Below, one piece after another: positions 51,200 through 59,511 of a stretch of DNA of 64,000 nucleotides (position 1 is its first letter; each line of letters starts with the position of its first letter). The stretch comes from CAZKGE01 sp964636405 (GTDB lineage: Bacteria; Bacillota; Clostridia; Christensenellales; CAG-138): assembly GCA_964636405.1 (NCBI GenBank), contig CAZWSI010000001.1, positions 79,635-143,634 on the forward strand. The letters are read 5' to 3'. The translations under genes were made by a program, and so were the position numbers. The notes beneath the pieces were generated by a model. It saw only the letters and a program-made list of their open reading frames with translations. It was not told the origin of the DNA and did not search any database.

Positions 51200-52114
51200 A
51201 TGAACGTTGCAATACTCGGCGCGGGCGCCATGGGGATGCTGTTTGGCGGGTACCTCTCCCGGCAAAACGAGGTATGGCTGCTCGATACCGAACCAAACAG
51301 GGTGTGCAAGATCAATGCGGACGGCGTGACCATTCGCGAAAACGGAACGGACAGGGTTTTCCGTCCGCACGCCGCAACCGACTCCGCCTCGCTTGGCGAG
51401 ATGGATCTTGTGCTCGTCTTTGTGAAGGCGATGCACACGCTTCCGGCACTCGAAGCCAACAAGCGCCTGATTGGCGCGGGCACGTATCTTATGACGCTGC
51501 AAAACGGCGCGCGGCATGAATCGAAGCTTTTGCGGTTTGCCGATCCGGATCACGTGATCATCGGCACGACGCAGCATAACAGCTCGATCCTTGCAAACGG
51601 CTGGGTCAATCATGGCGGCGGCGGCAAGACCTCCATCGGCCTGCTGGGCGGCGGCAGCGAGAGAATCGCCCCCATCGCGGAAAGCTTTACGGCGTGTGGT
51701 TTCGATTGCAAAATCTCCGACGAGGTTAAGCGCCAGATCTGGAGCAAGCTGTTTTTAAACACGGCGGCCAGCTCGCTCACCGCGCTGCTGCAGGTGCCCC
51801 TGGGCTTCATCCTCGACGATCCCTATGCCTGCGGCGTGATGGAGAAGCTGGCGCGGGAAGCGGTTGCGGTCGCATGCGCGGAGGGCGTTTCATTTGACGC
51901 GGAGCAGGTCGTCGCGGAGATCAAGGCGGTTCTGGCCAACTCGCGCGGCGGCTATACCTCGATCTACGCCGATTTGAAAAACGGCGCGCGCACCGAGGTG
52001 GACACCATCAGCGGCTCGGTCGTCAGCGCCGCGCGTGAGCTAGGCATCCCGGTTCCCTGCCACGAAATGCTCGTCGGCCTCATCCACGCCATGGAGAACA
52101 AGAATCATCATTAA
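51200..52114 (+). CDS. Ketopantoate reductase-family (ApbA/PanE) protein
   Basis: A 304-residue NADPH-dependent reductase: Rossmann motif MNVAILGAGAMGMLFGGYL, then VKAMHTLPALE, and the helical C-terminal domain with KLFLNTAASSLTALLQVPLGF containing the catalytic Lys region. Classical PanE makes pantoate, but paralogues with other 2-oxo acids are common, and the neighbouring cyclase and LacI regulator suggest a catabolic operon. ATG 51200 is decided by TAGGAG. Confidence 0.85.
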   Translation: MNVAILGAGAMGMLFGGYLSRQNEVWLLDTEPNRVCKINADGVTIRENGTDRVFRPHAATDSASLGEMDLVLVFVKAMHTLPALEANKRLIGAGTYLMTLQNGARHESKLLRFADPDHVIIGTTQHNSSILANGWVNHGGGGKTSIGLLGGGSERIAPIAESFTACGFDCKISDEVKRQIWSKLFLNTAASSLTALLQVPLGFILDDPYACGVMEKLAREAVAVACAEGVSFDAEQVVAEIKAVLANSRGGYTSIYADLKNGARTEVDTISGSVVSAARELGIPVPCHEMLVGLIHAMENKNHH

Positions 52115-52144
52115 GCGCACGAACGCGATCAACAGGAGCACAGC

Positions 52145-52594
52145 ATGAGCGTATATCAGTTAGGAAGCCTTCGGGTCGTCGATCTGACAAAGGCCCTCGA
52201 TCCCGCCACGGAGACGCGGCGCTGCCATCTTTACCGTTTCAACACGGGCGGGCCCATCCCGGATTATCATACGATCATGGATCTGACGAGCCATCTCGGC
52301 ACGCACTGCGAGTGCCCATACCATCACAACGACAACTGGCCGGACGCGTCGGCGCTGCCGCTGACCGCGTTTATGGGCCGCTGCGTGTATGCGCCCCTCG
52401 AAGATGCGGCGTCCAACAGTTATATTACGGCCCCCGTGTTGGATCGTGCGCTTGGCGGCAAGCTGCGCGAGGGCGACGTGGTGATTCTGGATTCGCCCTA
52501 CAAGCTTCCGCCCTTTACGGACAAAACGAACACCGCCGCGGACAAGCGCCTGTTTGTCAATGGCGAAACCGCGCAATGGATGGTCTTGAGGTAG
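52145..52594 (+). pseudogene. Cyclase-family (kynurenine formamidase-like) protein, C-terminus lost
   Basis: Codes for 149 residues. VDLTKALDPATETRR and TIMDLTSHLGTHCECPYHH with the metal-binding HxGTHxxxPxH pattern show a putative cyclase (DUF/PF04199) that normally runs about 210-260 residues. Homology ends at NGETAQWM; the last codons and stop derive from a reversed integrase gene (junction between about 52576 and 52585). About one third of the protein is lost, so it is probably non-functional. SD AGGAGC. Confidence 0.85.
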
Positions 52595-52980
52595 GTTGCT
52601 GAATGGAGATTGCCTTTGGCATCCTTTGTAGAGCGAATCTCATTTTGCCAATCAATAACATCCTTCGCCGTAATCTCGCATAGCTTGCGTTTGCCGAAAT
52701 AAGGCAGGATTTTCTTCTGAATGATGCTCTCTTTGGTGAGCCAAGTGTTCTCTTTCAGGCGAGGCTTGATGTCCTTCGTGTAAAGCTCCACAAAGCTATC
52801 AAAGGGCATCTCTACATCGGCCTGTTTTTGCTGTAAAAACTCGCGCTCCCATTCAAGTGCTTCTTTCCGAGTGGCAAAGCCTCGTTTGCACTTCTGCTTG
52901 CGTTCCCCCTTCCAGTCGGTATATCGCGCCATGACATACCATGTTTTTGTGTCCTCGTTTTTGAATATTGGCATAGTCAA
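52576..52980 (-). pseudogene. Tyrosine integrase, N-terminal fragment of an integrative element
   Basis: The N-terminus IFKNEDTKTWYVMARYTDWKGE and WEREFLQQKQADVEMPFD is the arm-binding domain of Firmicutes ICE/Tn916-like integrases, followed by the core-binding SAM-like domain FDSFVELYTKDIKPRL to SATYLKTIH. There it meets the reversed cyclase gene; the open frame continues to 52498 with meaningless residues. The whole catalytic domain (R..H..R..Y) is missing, so the element cannot recombine by itself. Confidence 0.9.
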
Positions 52981-53171
52981 TCTCTCCTCTCTTTGATCGA
53001 ATTGTAGAATTTCTCATAAAAGAACCTGCGGTCAATGCGTCCGGCAATGACGATGCAGCCCTTTTGCTTGAGTTCTTCGTTGAGCTTGCGAATGAGCTTG
53101 TAGGCGTAAGGCTCCGACACATCCAACGCTTCTGCAACCTCATTTACCCGCATGAACATTTTTTCGGCCAT
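52977..53171 (-). CDS. xis: Excisionase / helix-turn-helix protein
   Basis: A 64-residue protein with a MerR-like helix-turn-helix VNEVAEALDVSEPYAYKLI and basic C-terminal. Small proteins of this form next to an integrase act as excisionases. It overlaps the integrase start by four bases. SD AGGGGG. A long 190-base leader separates it from its promoter. Confidence 0.85.
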   Translation of the reverse strand: MAEKMFMRVNEVAEALDVSEPYAYKLIRKLNEELKQKGCIVIAGRIDRRFFYEKFYNSIKERRD

Positions 53172-53359
53172 TGATTATCCCCCTGTTTTTTATTTTCTCA
53201 GACATACCGTAGGTTCTGCCCCCTGCGTCCTGCGGCAGCCCACGCCACAGGTTTCGTGTCGGGGTACTTTCTGAATCGCCTCCCGATTTGCCCGGGCGAT
53301 ACATGCCATTACCGTGACATGCGACGGTTGGCTTAACTATATTTATTTAAGTCGTCTTC

Positions 53360-53388
53360 ATTATACTTAACTTATTCCGTTAAGTCAA
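53360..53388 (-). promoter_or_regulatory. Leftward promoter of the xis-int genes
   Basis: On the minus strand TTGACT (53383-53388), 17 bp, consensus TATAAT (53360-53365). It is back-to-back with the regulator promoter. Repeats of TATTTAAGT(C/T)GT..CTTAAACTTA type overlap both, so one operator set can switch both. Confidence 0.75.
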
Positions 53389-53431
53389 GTGGTTTTCATA
53401 TAAAACTGAAACTTTTTTATTTAAGTTGTTC

Positions 53432-53460
53432 TTGCTATTCTTAAACTTATATGCTATACT
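53432..53460 (+). promoter_or_regulatory. Rightward promoter of the XRE regulator
   Basis: TTGCTA (53432-53437), 17 bp, TATACT (53455-53460), 33 bp before ATG 53494. The 322-bp gap 53172-53493 contains only these two promoters, the repeat TATTTAAGT at 53345 and 53419 (approx.), and the long xis leader. Confidence 0.65.
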
Positions 53461-53493
53461 CGTGCCAGGGGCAATTTTCTACGAACAGGGGAT

Positions 53494-54021
53494 ATGGTTA
53501 TGGCTATTGGTGAAAGAATCAGGTTTATCCGCAATCTGCGCGGCATGACGCAGAAATATCTTGGAATGGCCATCGGCTTCTCTGAAAAGACGGCTGATGT
53601 TCGCATGGCGCAATACGAATCCGGCGCTCGCTCGCCGAAGGAAAATATGACTGCTGACCTTGCGAAAGTCTTGGATGTACGTCCAGAGGCTTTGGCTGTC
53701 CCTGATATTGACAGCGATATTGGCCTGATGCACACCTTGTTTACGCTTGAAGACTTGCGCGGTCTGACCGTCGGAGAAATTGACGGCGAAGTCTGCTTGC
53801 GGCTAGATAAGTCCAGAGGTATGAACTATATTAGGATGCGGGATATGCTCAACGCTTGGCAGCAGCAGACCGCGAAACTCAGCGCTGGGGAAATCTCCAA
53901 AGAGGAATACGACCAATGGCGGTACAACTACCCCAAATTTGACACCTCACAGATATGGGCTAAGGTTCCATCACAAGAGCTTAGCGATTCCATCATAGAA
54001 GCCCTAAAAGACGAGAAATAA
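53494..54021 (+). CDS. XRE-family regulator of the integrative element
   Basis: A 175-residue repressor-like protein. Residues 4-60 form a helix-turn-helix (GERIRFIRNLRGMTQKYLG, MAQYESGARSP), and the rest is an uncharacterised C-terminal domain with a Trp/Tyr motif YDQWRYNYPKFDTSQIW. It is divergent from xis-int, the classic switch layout. Its lower GC content, like that of int and xis, marks the block as foreign. Intact. Confidence 0.85.
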   Translation: MVMAIGERIRFIRNLRGMTQKYLGMAIGFSEKTADVRMAQYESGARSPKENMTADLAKVLDVRPEALAVPDIDSDIGLMHTLFTLEDLRGLTVGEIDGEVCLRLDKSRGMNYIRMRDMLNAWQQQTAKLSAGEISKEEYDQWRYNYPKFDTSQIWAKVPSQELSDSIIEALKDEK

Positions 54022-54041
54022 ACACCCTTTTCGGAACAGAA

Positions 54042-54080
54042 AAAACGGTCTTGCTGACAGCGAATCAGCAAGACCGTTTT
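54042..54080. terminator. Terminator after the XRE regulator
   Basis: AAAACGGTCTTGCTGA (54042-54057) and its exact complement TCAGCAAGACCGTTTT (54065-54080) pair perfectly over 16 bp with a 7-base loop. Works for the plus strand (TTTT) and possibly both. Confidence 0.85.
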
Positions 54081-54095
54081 CAATGGATAGAGCAG

Positions 54096-54187
54096 TGGCA
54101 ACAGAATGGCAACAGGTAAAACACCTGCAAACCACCTGCGGCACAGAATAAGTGCCCAAATGCTCCTGTTATCAAACTGTTATCAAA
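54096..54187. repeat. Arm-type repeats of the integrative element
   Basis: Three pairs of direct repeats each with an 11-bp period: TGGCAACAG at 54096 and 54107, CACCTGC at 54122 and 54133, CTGTTATCAAA at 54166 and 54177. CTGTTGCCA (complement of the first) and CTGTTATCA are similar. This is what integrase arm-binding sites near an element end look like. Confidence 0.7.
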
Positions 54188-54189
54188 AG

Positions 54190-54236
54190 GCAAAAAGAAA
54201 TCCCGGAAAGCCGCTTAAATAGCGAGTTTCCGGGAT
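54190..54236 (-). terminator. Terminator of guaA
   Basis: On the minus strand ATCCCGGAAA (54227-54236) pairs with TTTCCGGGAT (54200-54209), with an inner CGCT/AGCG pair, followed by TTTCTTTTT. It lies 9 bp beyond the guaA stop. Confidence 0.8.
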
Positions 54237-54244
54237 GGTTTTAC

Positions 54245-54262
54245 TTATTCCCACTCAATCGT
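54245..54262 (-). other. attB: Probable integration site of the element at the 3' end of guaA
   Basis: The last guaA codons, ATT GAG TGG GAA TAA on the minus strand, are a known hot spot for integrative elements in Gram-positive bacteria. Here the element remnant ends exactly beside them. The second att copy is absent from the window. Site assignment is inference. Confidence 0.5.
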
Positions 54263-55771
54263 TCCCGGCGGCTTACTCGTAATGTCGTAGACCACGCGGT
54301 TGACGTGCGGAACCTCGGCTATGATCCGCTCGCTGATCTTGCGCAGCACAGGGTAGGGGAGCTCCGCCCATTCGACGGTCATGGCGTCGGTGCTGGTGAC
54401 AGCCCGCACGCCGATGACATAATCGTAGCTGCGGAGGTCGCCCATTACGCCCACGCTCTTGAGGCCCGTAAACACCGTAAAGTATTGCCAGACCTGCTCG
54501 GCAAGGCCTGCGGCGGCGATTTCCTCGCGGAGAATCGCGTCGGAGCGGCGGAGGATGGCGAGCTTGTCCTCGGTAATTTCGCCCAGCACGCGGATGGCAA
54601 GGCCAGGCCCGGGGAAGGGTTGCCGCCAAACGAGCGCGCGCGGAATGCCCAGCGCCTCGCCAAGCGCGCGCACCTCGTCCTTAAAGAGCATGCGCAGAGG
54701 CTCGACCAGGCCGGTAAAGCCGATATCCTTGGGTAACCCGCCCACATTGTGGTGGCTCTTGATGGTCGCCGCGCCGCCCGCGCCGCTTTCGATCACGTCC
54801 GGGTAGATTGTGCCTTGCAGTAGGTAGTCCGCGCCCCCCAGCTTTTTCGCCTCCTCCTCGAACACACGGATAAACTCCGTGCCGATGATCTTGCGTTTTT
54901 GCTCGGGTTCGGTCACGCCCGCGAGCTTGGTTAAAAAGCGTTTGCGCGCGTCCACCTGGATAATATTGAGATTCAGCGTGTCCTTGTAAAACGCCATGAC
55001 CTCGGCCGCCTCGTTTTCGCGCAGCAGGCCGTGATCCACAAAGATGCAGGTTAAGCTGTCGCCAATGGCCCTGTGCACAAGCGTGGCGGCCACGGAGGAA
55101 TCCACGCCGCCGGAGAGCGCGCCGAGCACCCTGCCGGCGCCTACCTGTTTGCGCACGTCGGAAACGAGGCTTACAGCAAGGCTTTCCGGGCTGTAATTGC
55201 AGGAAAGCTTGCAGATGTCATGCAGGAAATTACGGAAAATGCGCTCGCCCTTGGGCGTGTGCGTGACCTCCGCGTGGAACTGGATGCCGTAGAAGCGGCG
55301 CTTTTCGTCCGCAAAGGCGGCCACGGGGCAGTGCTCCGTATGCGCCTCGGCCGTGAAGCCGGTCGGGCAGCTCGCCACAAAATCATTGTGGTTCATCCAC
55401 ACCACGCCGCCGTCCATGCCGTCAAAGAGAGGGTGCTTTGACAGCGTAACGGGCGTGCGGCCGTATTCCCGTACGTTCCCCGGCGCGATGGTCCCGCCAA
55501 ACACCTTGGCGATATACTGCATCCCGTAGCAAATGCCCAGTACCGGCACGCCCAGCGCAAAGATAGCGTCATCGCATCGCTTTGCGTCCGGGGCGTATAC
55601 GCTGTCGGGCCCGCCGGTGAGGATGATGCCCGAAAGGCACTTGCCCTTGATGCGTTCGATATCCGCCGTGCAGGGGATAAGCTCGGAGAACACGCCCGCC
55701 TCGCGCACGCGGCGCGCGATAAGCTGGTTGTACTGGCCGCCAAAATCAAGTACGACGATTCGTTCCGCCAT
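54245..55771 (-). CDS. guaA: GMP synthase (glutamine-hydrolysing)
   Basis: A 508-residue GuaA. The amidotransferase domain has catalytic Cys in LGICYGMQYIAK and the His-Glu pair in QFHAEV. The ATP-pyrophosphatase domain has the SGGVDSS P-loop, and the C-terminal dimerisation domain ends TIEWE. It converts XMP to GMP. ATG 55771 follows GGAGG. The xanthine phosphoribosyltransferase gene is one base upstream, giving a two-gene purine operon. Confidence 0.97.
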   Translation of the reverse strand: MAERIVVLDFGGQYNQLIARRVREAGVFSELIPCTADIERIKGKCLSGIILTGGPDSVYAPDAKRCDDAIFALGVPVLGICYGMQYIAKVFGGTIAPGNVREYGRTPVTLSKHPLFDGMDGGVVWMNHNDFVASCPTGFTAEAHTEHCPVAAFADEKRRFYGIQFHAEVTHTPKGERIFRNFLHDICKLSCNYSPESLAVSLVSDVRKQVGAGRVLGALSGGVDSSVAATLVHRAIGDSLTCIFVDHGLLRENEAAEVMAFYKDTLNLNIIQVDARKRFLTKLAGVTEPEQKRKIIGTEFIRVFEEEAKKLGGADYLLQGTIYPDVIESGAGGAATIKSHHNVGGLPKDIGFTGLVEPLRMLFKDEVRALGEALGIPRALVWRQPFPGPGLAIRVLGEITEDKLAILRRSDAILREEIAAAGLAEQVWQYFTVFTGLKSVGVMGDLRSYDYVIGVRAVTSTDAMTVEWAELPYPVLRKISERIIAEVPHVNRVVYDITSKPPGTIEWE

Positions 55772-55772
55772 G

Positions 55773-56348
55773 CTATTCCTCCCGGAAAGTGATATGCTGC
55801 TCGTCGGCCTCCTCGATGATGGCGAGGGACTCGAGGTGATAGCCCGCGTCGCGGAGCTTTTTGCCGCCCGGCTGGAAGCCCTTTTCGATGGCGACCCCGA
55901 TGCCGGCAATCTCCGCGCCCGCTTGCTGGACGATCTCCACAAGGCCCCGCAGCGCTTCGCCGTTTGCCAGAAAATCGTCGATGATGAGCACCTTGTCGTC
56001 TGCGCTCAGCCATTGGCTGGCCATGATGAGCTTGACCGTCTTCTTATATGTATAGGAAAAGATTTCGCTCTGATAGAGACCGCCCTCGATATTGTCCGAC
56101 TTCGCCTTTTTGGCGAAAATGAGCGGCACGCCATATTCCTCGGCGCAGATGGCCGCAAGCGCGATGCCCGAGGCTTCCACCGTGACCACGGCGGTGAGGC
56201 CCGTTAAATCAAAGCGGTTCGCAAATTCTTTGGCCATTTCCCGCAGAAGCTTTGTGTCCACGCGATGGTTCAGGAAGCCGTCCACCTTGATGATGTTGCC
56301 GGGGAGCACGCGTCCTTCCTGCCGGATGCGCTCCTTCAAAAGCTGCAA
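55773..56348 (-). CDS. xpt: Xanthine phosphoribosyltransferase
   Basis: A 191-residue PRTase with the PRPP loop VLIIDDFLANGEALRGL and the family region SGIALAAICAEEYGVPLIFAKK. It salvages xanthine to XMP, the substrate of GuaA. Start is a TTG at 56348, preceded by AGGGGTGG; no ATG with SD is nearby. The 130-bp region upstream shows no purine riboswitch fold that I could recognise. Confidence 0.93.
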   Translation of the reverse strand: MQLLKERIRQEGRVLPGNIIKVDGFLNHRVDTKLLREMAKEFANRFDLTGLTAVVTVEASGIALAAICAEEYGVPLIFAKKAKSDNIEGGLYQSEIFSYTYKKTVKLIMASQWLSADDKVLIIDDFLANGEALRGLVEIVQQAGAEIAGIGVAIEKGFQPGGKKLRDAGYHLESLAIIEEADEQHITFREE

Positions 56349-56479
56349 TGTAAGCCACCCCTCTCAAAAAAGAAATATTGCGTTCATTATCGCGCACCTT
56401 CGACAAGGAAGCAAGGGGCGAGCCTCATTTCATAAAAAAGAAATGGAGGGCGCAAACTTTTTTTGCTTGGGAAAGCTGC

Positions 56480-57856
56480 CTAAACGCCCAAAACGGCGCG
56501 GCCGGCCCGCCCCGGCGCGGAATCGTGCAGCCCGCCCGTTCGGAAGAATGAGAGCAGAAGGCCAAGCAACCCCATGTAAAACACGAGCGATACGTTCCCG
56601 TAGCCCAGCACGGGCAGCGGGAGCTGCGCCTCGTTTAAGGATAAGCCGAGGTTGCTGAGGATGTACACCGCGCTTTGCATTGCGCAGAGCGTAAGAATCA
56701 TGACGGCGATCAGCCGCGCGGAGGGCCCCAGCCGCCTTGCCCGGGCAAAGCCGTACACGGCCGCGCCGATGGGCAGCGCGCCCGCCGCAAGCGCGGAAAG
56801 ATAGCCGAAGCGCCACGCAAGGTAAAGCAGCAGGTGATCCGCGTCGGAAAGATACTCCATGTAATAGTCCGGATAGCGGGCAAAATCCAGCGCGCCTTGC
56901 CCAACGAGCCGCGCGCCCGTGAGCAGCTCTTCCCGGAAGGCGGCCCATTCGTTGACGGCGGGATCGAGGTTATGCGCCCACGCCTCCAAGAAATAGGACG
57001 TGCGCAGGCTCCAATCGCCCGGATGGAACACATAGTGCACAAGCAGCGCCACAAAGGGCGCGAAGGCAAGGAGCGTCTGCGCGCGCCTTTCGCCGCCGAA
57101 GTGCCCGCGCCTTACGGCTATAAGCAGCACGAGCAGGCTCGGCAGATAGCCCGCCAGAAAGGCCTCATTCTTGTTCCCGTGCATGAGGAAGAACAGCGGC
57201 AGGCTGGCCGCAAGCACGGTAAAAAGCGCGCCGGCCGTTCCCTTGCCGCGCATGCGCACGGCCATGAGCGCAGCCGCTACGGGCGCGGCAAGCTGCACAT
57301 AGCGCCAGGCGTTAATGGGCGCGCCAAGGCGAACGCCCACAAAAAACATCCGAGGCCACAGGAAGAAGCCCGCGGTTACAAAGGCGTACAGCAGCGAAAG
57401 AAAGCACGCGGGAAGCGCGAGCCGCTCCACCCATGTGCCGCCGAGGAAATACGCGCCCGCAAAGCAGGCGCCCGCCAGCAGCCAGCCCATCAAATCGCGC
57501 GGAAAGAAGAACGTTTCGCGGCAAACGAGCTGCAGCAGCAGCCCCGCCGCCGCGAGCGCGAAAACGAGCAGCAGCATGCGGCCGGGCGTGCGCGGACGGT
57601 AGGCGGCGTCCATCCGGCGGCCTACCATGAGCGGCTCGCCCATTTCGGAGACGGCGGCCGTGGCCGCGCGTTCCCCTGGCATGCCCTCCGCTTCAAAGGC
57701 CGCGCGCTGGTCGGCAAGGTGATCCGTCAGCTCTCTTGCAATGTCCGTGTGCGCGCGCTTCCAGCGCACCTCGGAGAGCACGGCCTCCACATAGGCGGCT
57801 TCCGGCGTCTTTTCGGGCAGGCTTGCGTGCAGCTTTGTTGCGTCAGGCGCGCGCAC
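56480..57856 (-). CDS. FtsW/RodA/SpoVE-like protein with N-terminal prefix domain
   Basis: A 458-residue protein. Residues about 1-85 are a DUF1700/permease-prefix-like domain (VLSEVRWKRAHTDIARELTDHLADQ) with the AAVSEMGEP motif. Ten or so membrane helices follow; the last part (QLPLPVLGYGNVSLVFYMGLLGLLLSFFRTG) is the FtsW/RodA/SpoVE C-terminal signature. Classical members polymerise lipid II; here the catalytic Asp was not located. GTG 57856 follows GGGAGG and overlaps the PadR gene by 14 bp. Confidence 0.75.
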   Translation of the reverse strand: MRAPDATKLHASLPEKTPEAAYVEAVLSEVRWKRAHTDIARELTDHLADQRAAFEAEGMPGERAATAAVSEMGEPLMVGRRMDAAYRPRTPGRMLLLVFALAAAGLLLQLVCRETFFFPRDLMGWLLAGACFAGAYFLGGTWVERLALPACFLSLLYAFVTAGFFLWPRMFFVGVRLGAPINAWRYVQLAAPVAAALMAVRMRGKGTAGALFTVLAASLPLFFLMHGNKNEAFLAGYLPSLLVLLIAVRRGHFGGERRAQTLLAFAPFVALLVHYVFHPGDWSLRTSYFLEAWAHNLDPAVNEWAAFREELLTGARLVGQGALDFARYPDYYMEYLSDADHLLLYLAWRFGYLSALAAGALPIGAAVYGFARARRLGPSARLIAVMILTLCAMQSAVYILSNLGLSLNEAQLPLPVLGYGNVSLVFYMGLLGLLLSFFRTGGLHDSAPGRAGRAVLGV

Positions 57857-58187
57857 AGGACGCACCTCCCTCGAGTACACGGTCCACCGCCCCGGAGAAC
57901 GCGCGCCACACAGCCGTGCGCTCGGCAAGGAGCGCGCGGCCGCCGTCGGTAATGGAATAGTAGCGCCGCAGCCGCCCGCCGTCCGCGCGGTCGTAGCTGG
58001 TCAGCGCGCCCTCGGCCTCGAGCGTGTGCAAAATGGGATACAGCGTGCCCGCCTTGAGCGCGAAGGTATCGTCCGAGCGCAGCCGGAGCTGCCGGATCAT
58101 CTGATACCCGTACAGGTCTCCCGTTTCCAATAGCTTGAGCAGCAGCAGGCTTGTGCTGCCCGCCAGCAGGCTTTTGTCGATCGTCAT
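57843..58187 (-). CDS. PadR-family transcriptional regulator
   Basis: A 114-residue PadR regulator: winged helix with LLLLKLLETGDLYGYQMI and the wing LKAGTLYPILHTLEAEGAL, ending in a short dimerisation helix. PadR proteins commonly control envelope-stress genes and sit upstream of a prefix-domain membrane protein, as here. ATG 58187 is chosen for GGAGG eight bases upstream. Confidence 0.9.
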   Translation of the reverse strand: MTIDKSLLAGSTSLLLLKLLETGDLYGYQMIRQLRLRSDDTFALKAGTLYPILHTLEAEGALTSYDRADGGRLRRYYSITDGGRALLAERTAVWRAFSGAVDRVLEGGASCARA

Positions 58188-58224
58188 AGCGTTGGCCTCC
58201 AAGCAAACATATTATATGATTATC

Positions 58225-58253
58225 AATATATATCGATGATCAATATATGTCAA
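58225..58253 (-). promoter_or_regulatory. Promoter and operator region of the padR operon
   Basis: On the minus strand TTGACA (58248-58253), 17 bp, TATATT (58225-58230). The direct repeat ATATTGATNATC occurs twice across the spacer and the -10 region, a likely PadR autoregulatory site. Confidence 0.75.
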
Positions 58254-58294
58254 GGAAAAAAATACGCCGCGCGGCAAGCGGAAGCAGAACGGGC

Positions 58295-59380
58295 TTAAGC
58301 GGGCGGCGCAACCCGCCACGGGATGGGCAGGGTGATAAATTCCTCTTCCGGCTCGAAGGGATAGGTTTCCGATTGCCGCCCGGGCTCGTCGAAATAGACG
58401 TAATCATCCACCAGCGGCGAATAGCTCATGGCGCGGAGCGTGCCCGCTTGCTCGTCTATTTGCAGCACGCGCAGGTAGCCGAGACCGCCTTCGTCGCCTG
58501 CGGCCTGATAATTGGCGATCATCTGGTATATGGTGCGCACGGAACCGTCGCTGTTTGCCAGCACGGCGGGCACCATGCGGCAATTATAGCGATGACCGCA
58601 GAGCACCATATAGACGTTTTCGCATTCCCTTACCACGCTGTCGTACAAAAGCTGCCCTTGTTCGGAGAGGGTGCAATCCGTATCGAAATAGTCGTGCACG
58701 CACAGCACGCCCACGCGCGCGGGATACGCGGCGAAGGTTTCGCATAGCCATGCCGCGCCCGCCTCATCCACGGGATAGCCCATGTAGGCGAAGAGATAGT
58801 CCGTTTCACCCGCCGTAATGAGATCGAAATGCCCCCGGTTGTCCTGATAGCTTCCGCCAAAGCTGGGACTGCCCGCAAAGCGCGCCTCGCCGAAATACTG
58901 GCTGTAATAGGTATAGTCCGCCTTGTCCTTGTTCACGTCGTGATTGCCCGCCAGCACGCCGTAGGGCAAATCGCCCAGCTCGCGCATGGCGCCGTCGGCC
59001 ACAAGCCATTGACCGGTCTGGCCAAAGTTGTGTACGAGGTCGCCCGTGTGGACGACGTATTTAAGCTTCAGCCGCGCCTGCTCCCGGGCGAGAAAGGCGG
59101 TCATTTCATAATAGATATCCGGGTACAGCCTGCTGTAATGCTGCGTATCGGAAAGCCAGGCAAAGGAATATGCCGCCCCGTGCGCGGTGAGCGGATCGGG
59201 ATCGGGCGTAGCCGTCGGGGCGGGCGATAAGGCCGGCGTTTCGGCGGGTGCAAGCTCCACCACCGCGGGCGCGTCCGCAGGCACGGACGGCGCTGGGGCG
59301 GCGGTTTGCCGCGCGCAGCCCCACGCCATGGCAAGCAAGGCGAAAAGGAGCGCAAAAAGGAGGCGCGGCGTACGTTTCAT
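58295..59380 (-). CDS. Lipoprotein metallophosphoesterase
   Basis: A 361-residue lipoprotein with lipobox AMAWGC (Cys near 22) and a calcineurin-type phosphoesterase domain: AWLSDTQHY (DxH), VVHTGDLVHN, GVLAGNHDVN, VHDY and LCGHRYN in order. A Pro/Ala-rich linker follows the Cys. It probably hydrolyses phosphate esters outside the cell. ATG 59380 is preceded by TATGGT and six bases with no real SD, so it may be leaderless. Confidence 0.87.
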   Translation of the reverse strand: MKRTPRLLFALLFALLAMAWGCARQTAAPAPSVPADAPAVVELAPAETPALSPAPTATPDPDPLTAHGAAYSFAWLSDTQHYSRLYPDIYYEMTAFLAREQARLKLKYVVHTGDLVHNFGQTGQWLVADGAMRELGDLPYGVLAGNHDVNKDKADYTYYSQYFGEARFAGSPSFGGSYQDNRGHFDLITAGETDYLFAYMGYPVDEAGAAWLCETFAAYPARVGVLCVHDYFDTDCTLSEQGQLLYDSVVRECENVYMVLCGHRYNCRMVPAVLANSDGSVRTIYQMIANYQAAGDEGGLGYLRVLQIDEQAGTLRAMSYSPLVDDYVYFDEPGRQSETYPFEPEEEFITLPIPWRVAPPA

Positions 59381-59476
59381 AGCTCTACCATATCACATGG
59401 CGGCAAAAAAAGCGAGGGGGGCGCCCGCCGGGGACGGCAATTCTGCCTGCCAACGCCCGTTTTTTTGCCGCCGGAA

Positions 59477-59505
59477 TTGATGAAATCGCCGCAGCTTGCT
59501 ATACT
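59477..59505 (+). promoter_or_regulatory. Promoter of the lipoprotein gene, leaderless arrangement
   Basis: TTGATG (59477-59482), 17 bp, TATACT (59500-59505), then six bases and ATG 59512. No SD. Confidence 0.75.
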
Positions 59506-59511
59506 AACAAT

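Noticed and set aside
52498..52575. Integrase C-terminal extension
   Set aside because: These codons lie in the reversed cyclase sequence and have no integrase similarity; they result from the deletion joint.
56349..56479. Purine riboswitch upstream of xpt-guaA
   Set aside because: The conserved purine aptamer loops and terminal stem were not visible in the short 130-bp upstream region.
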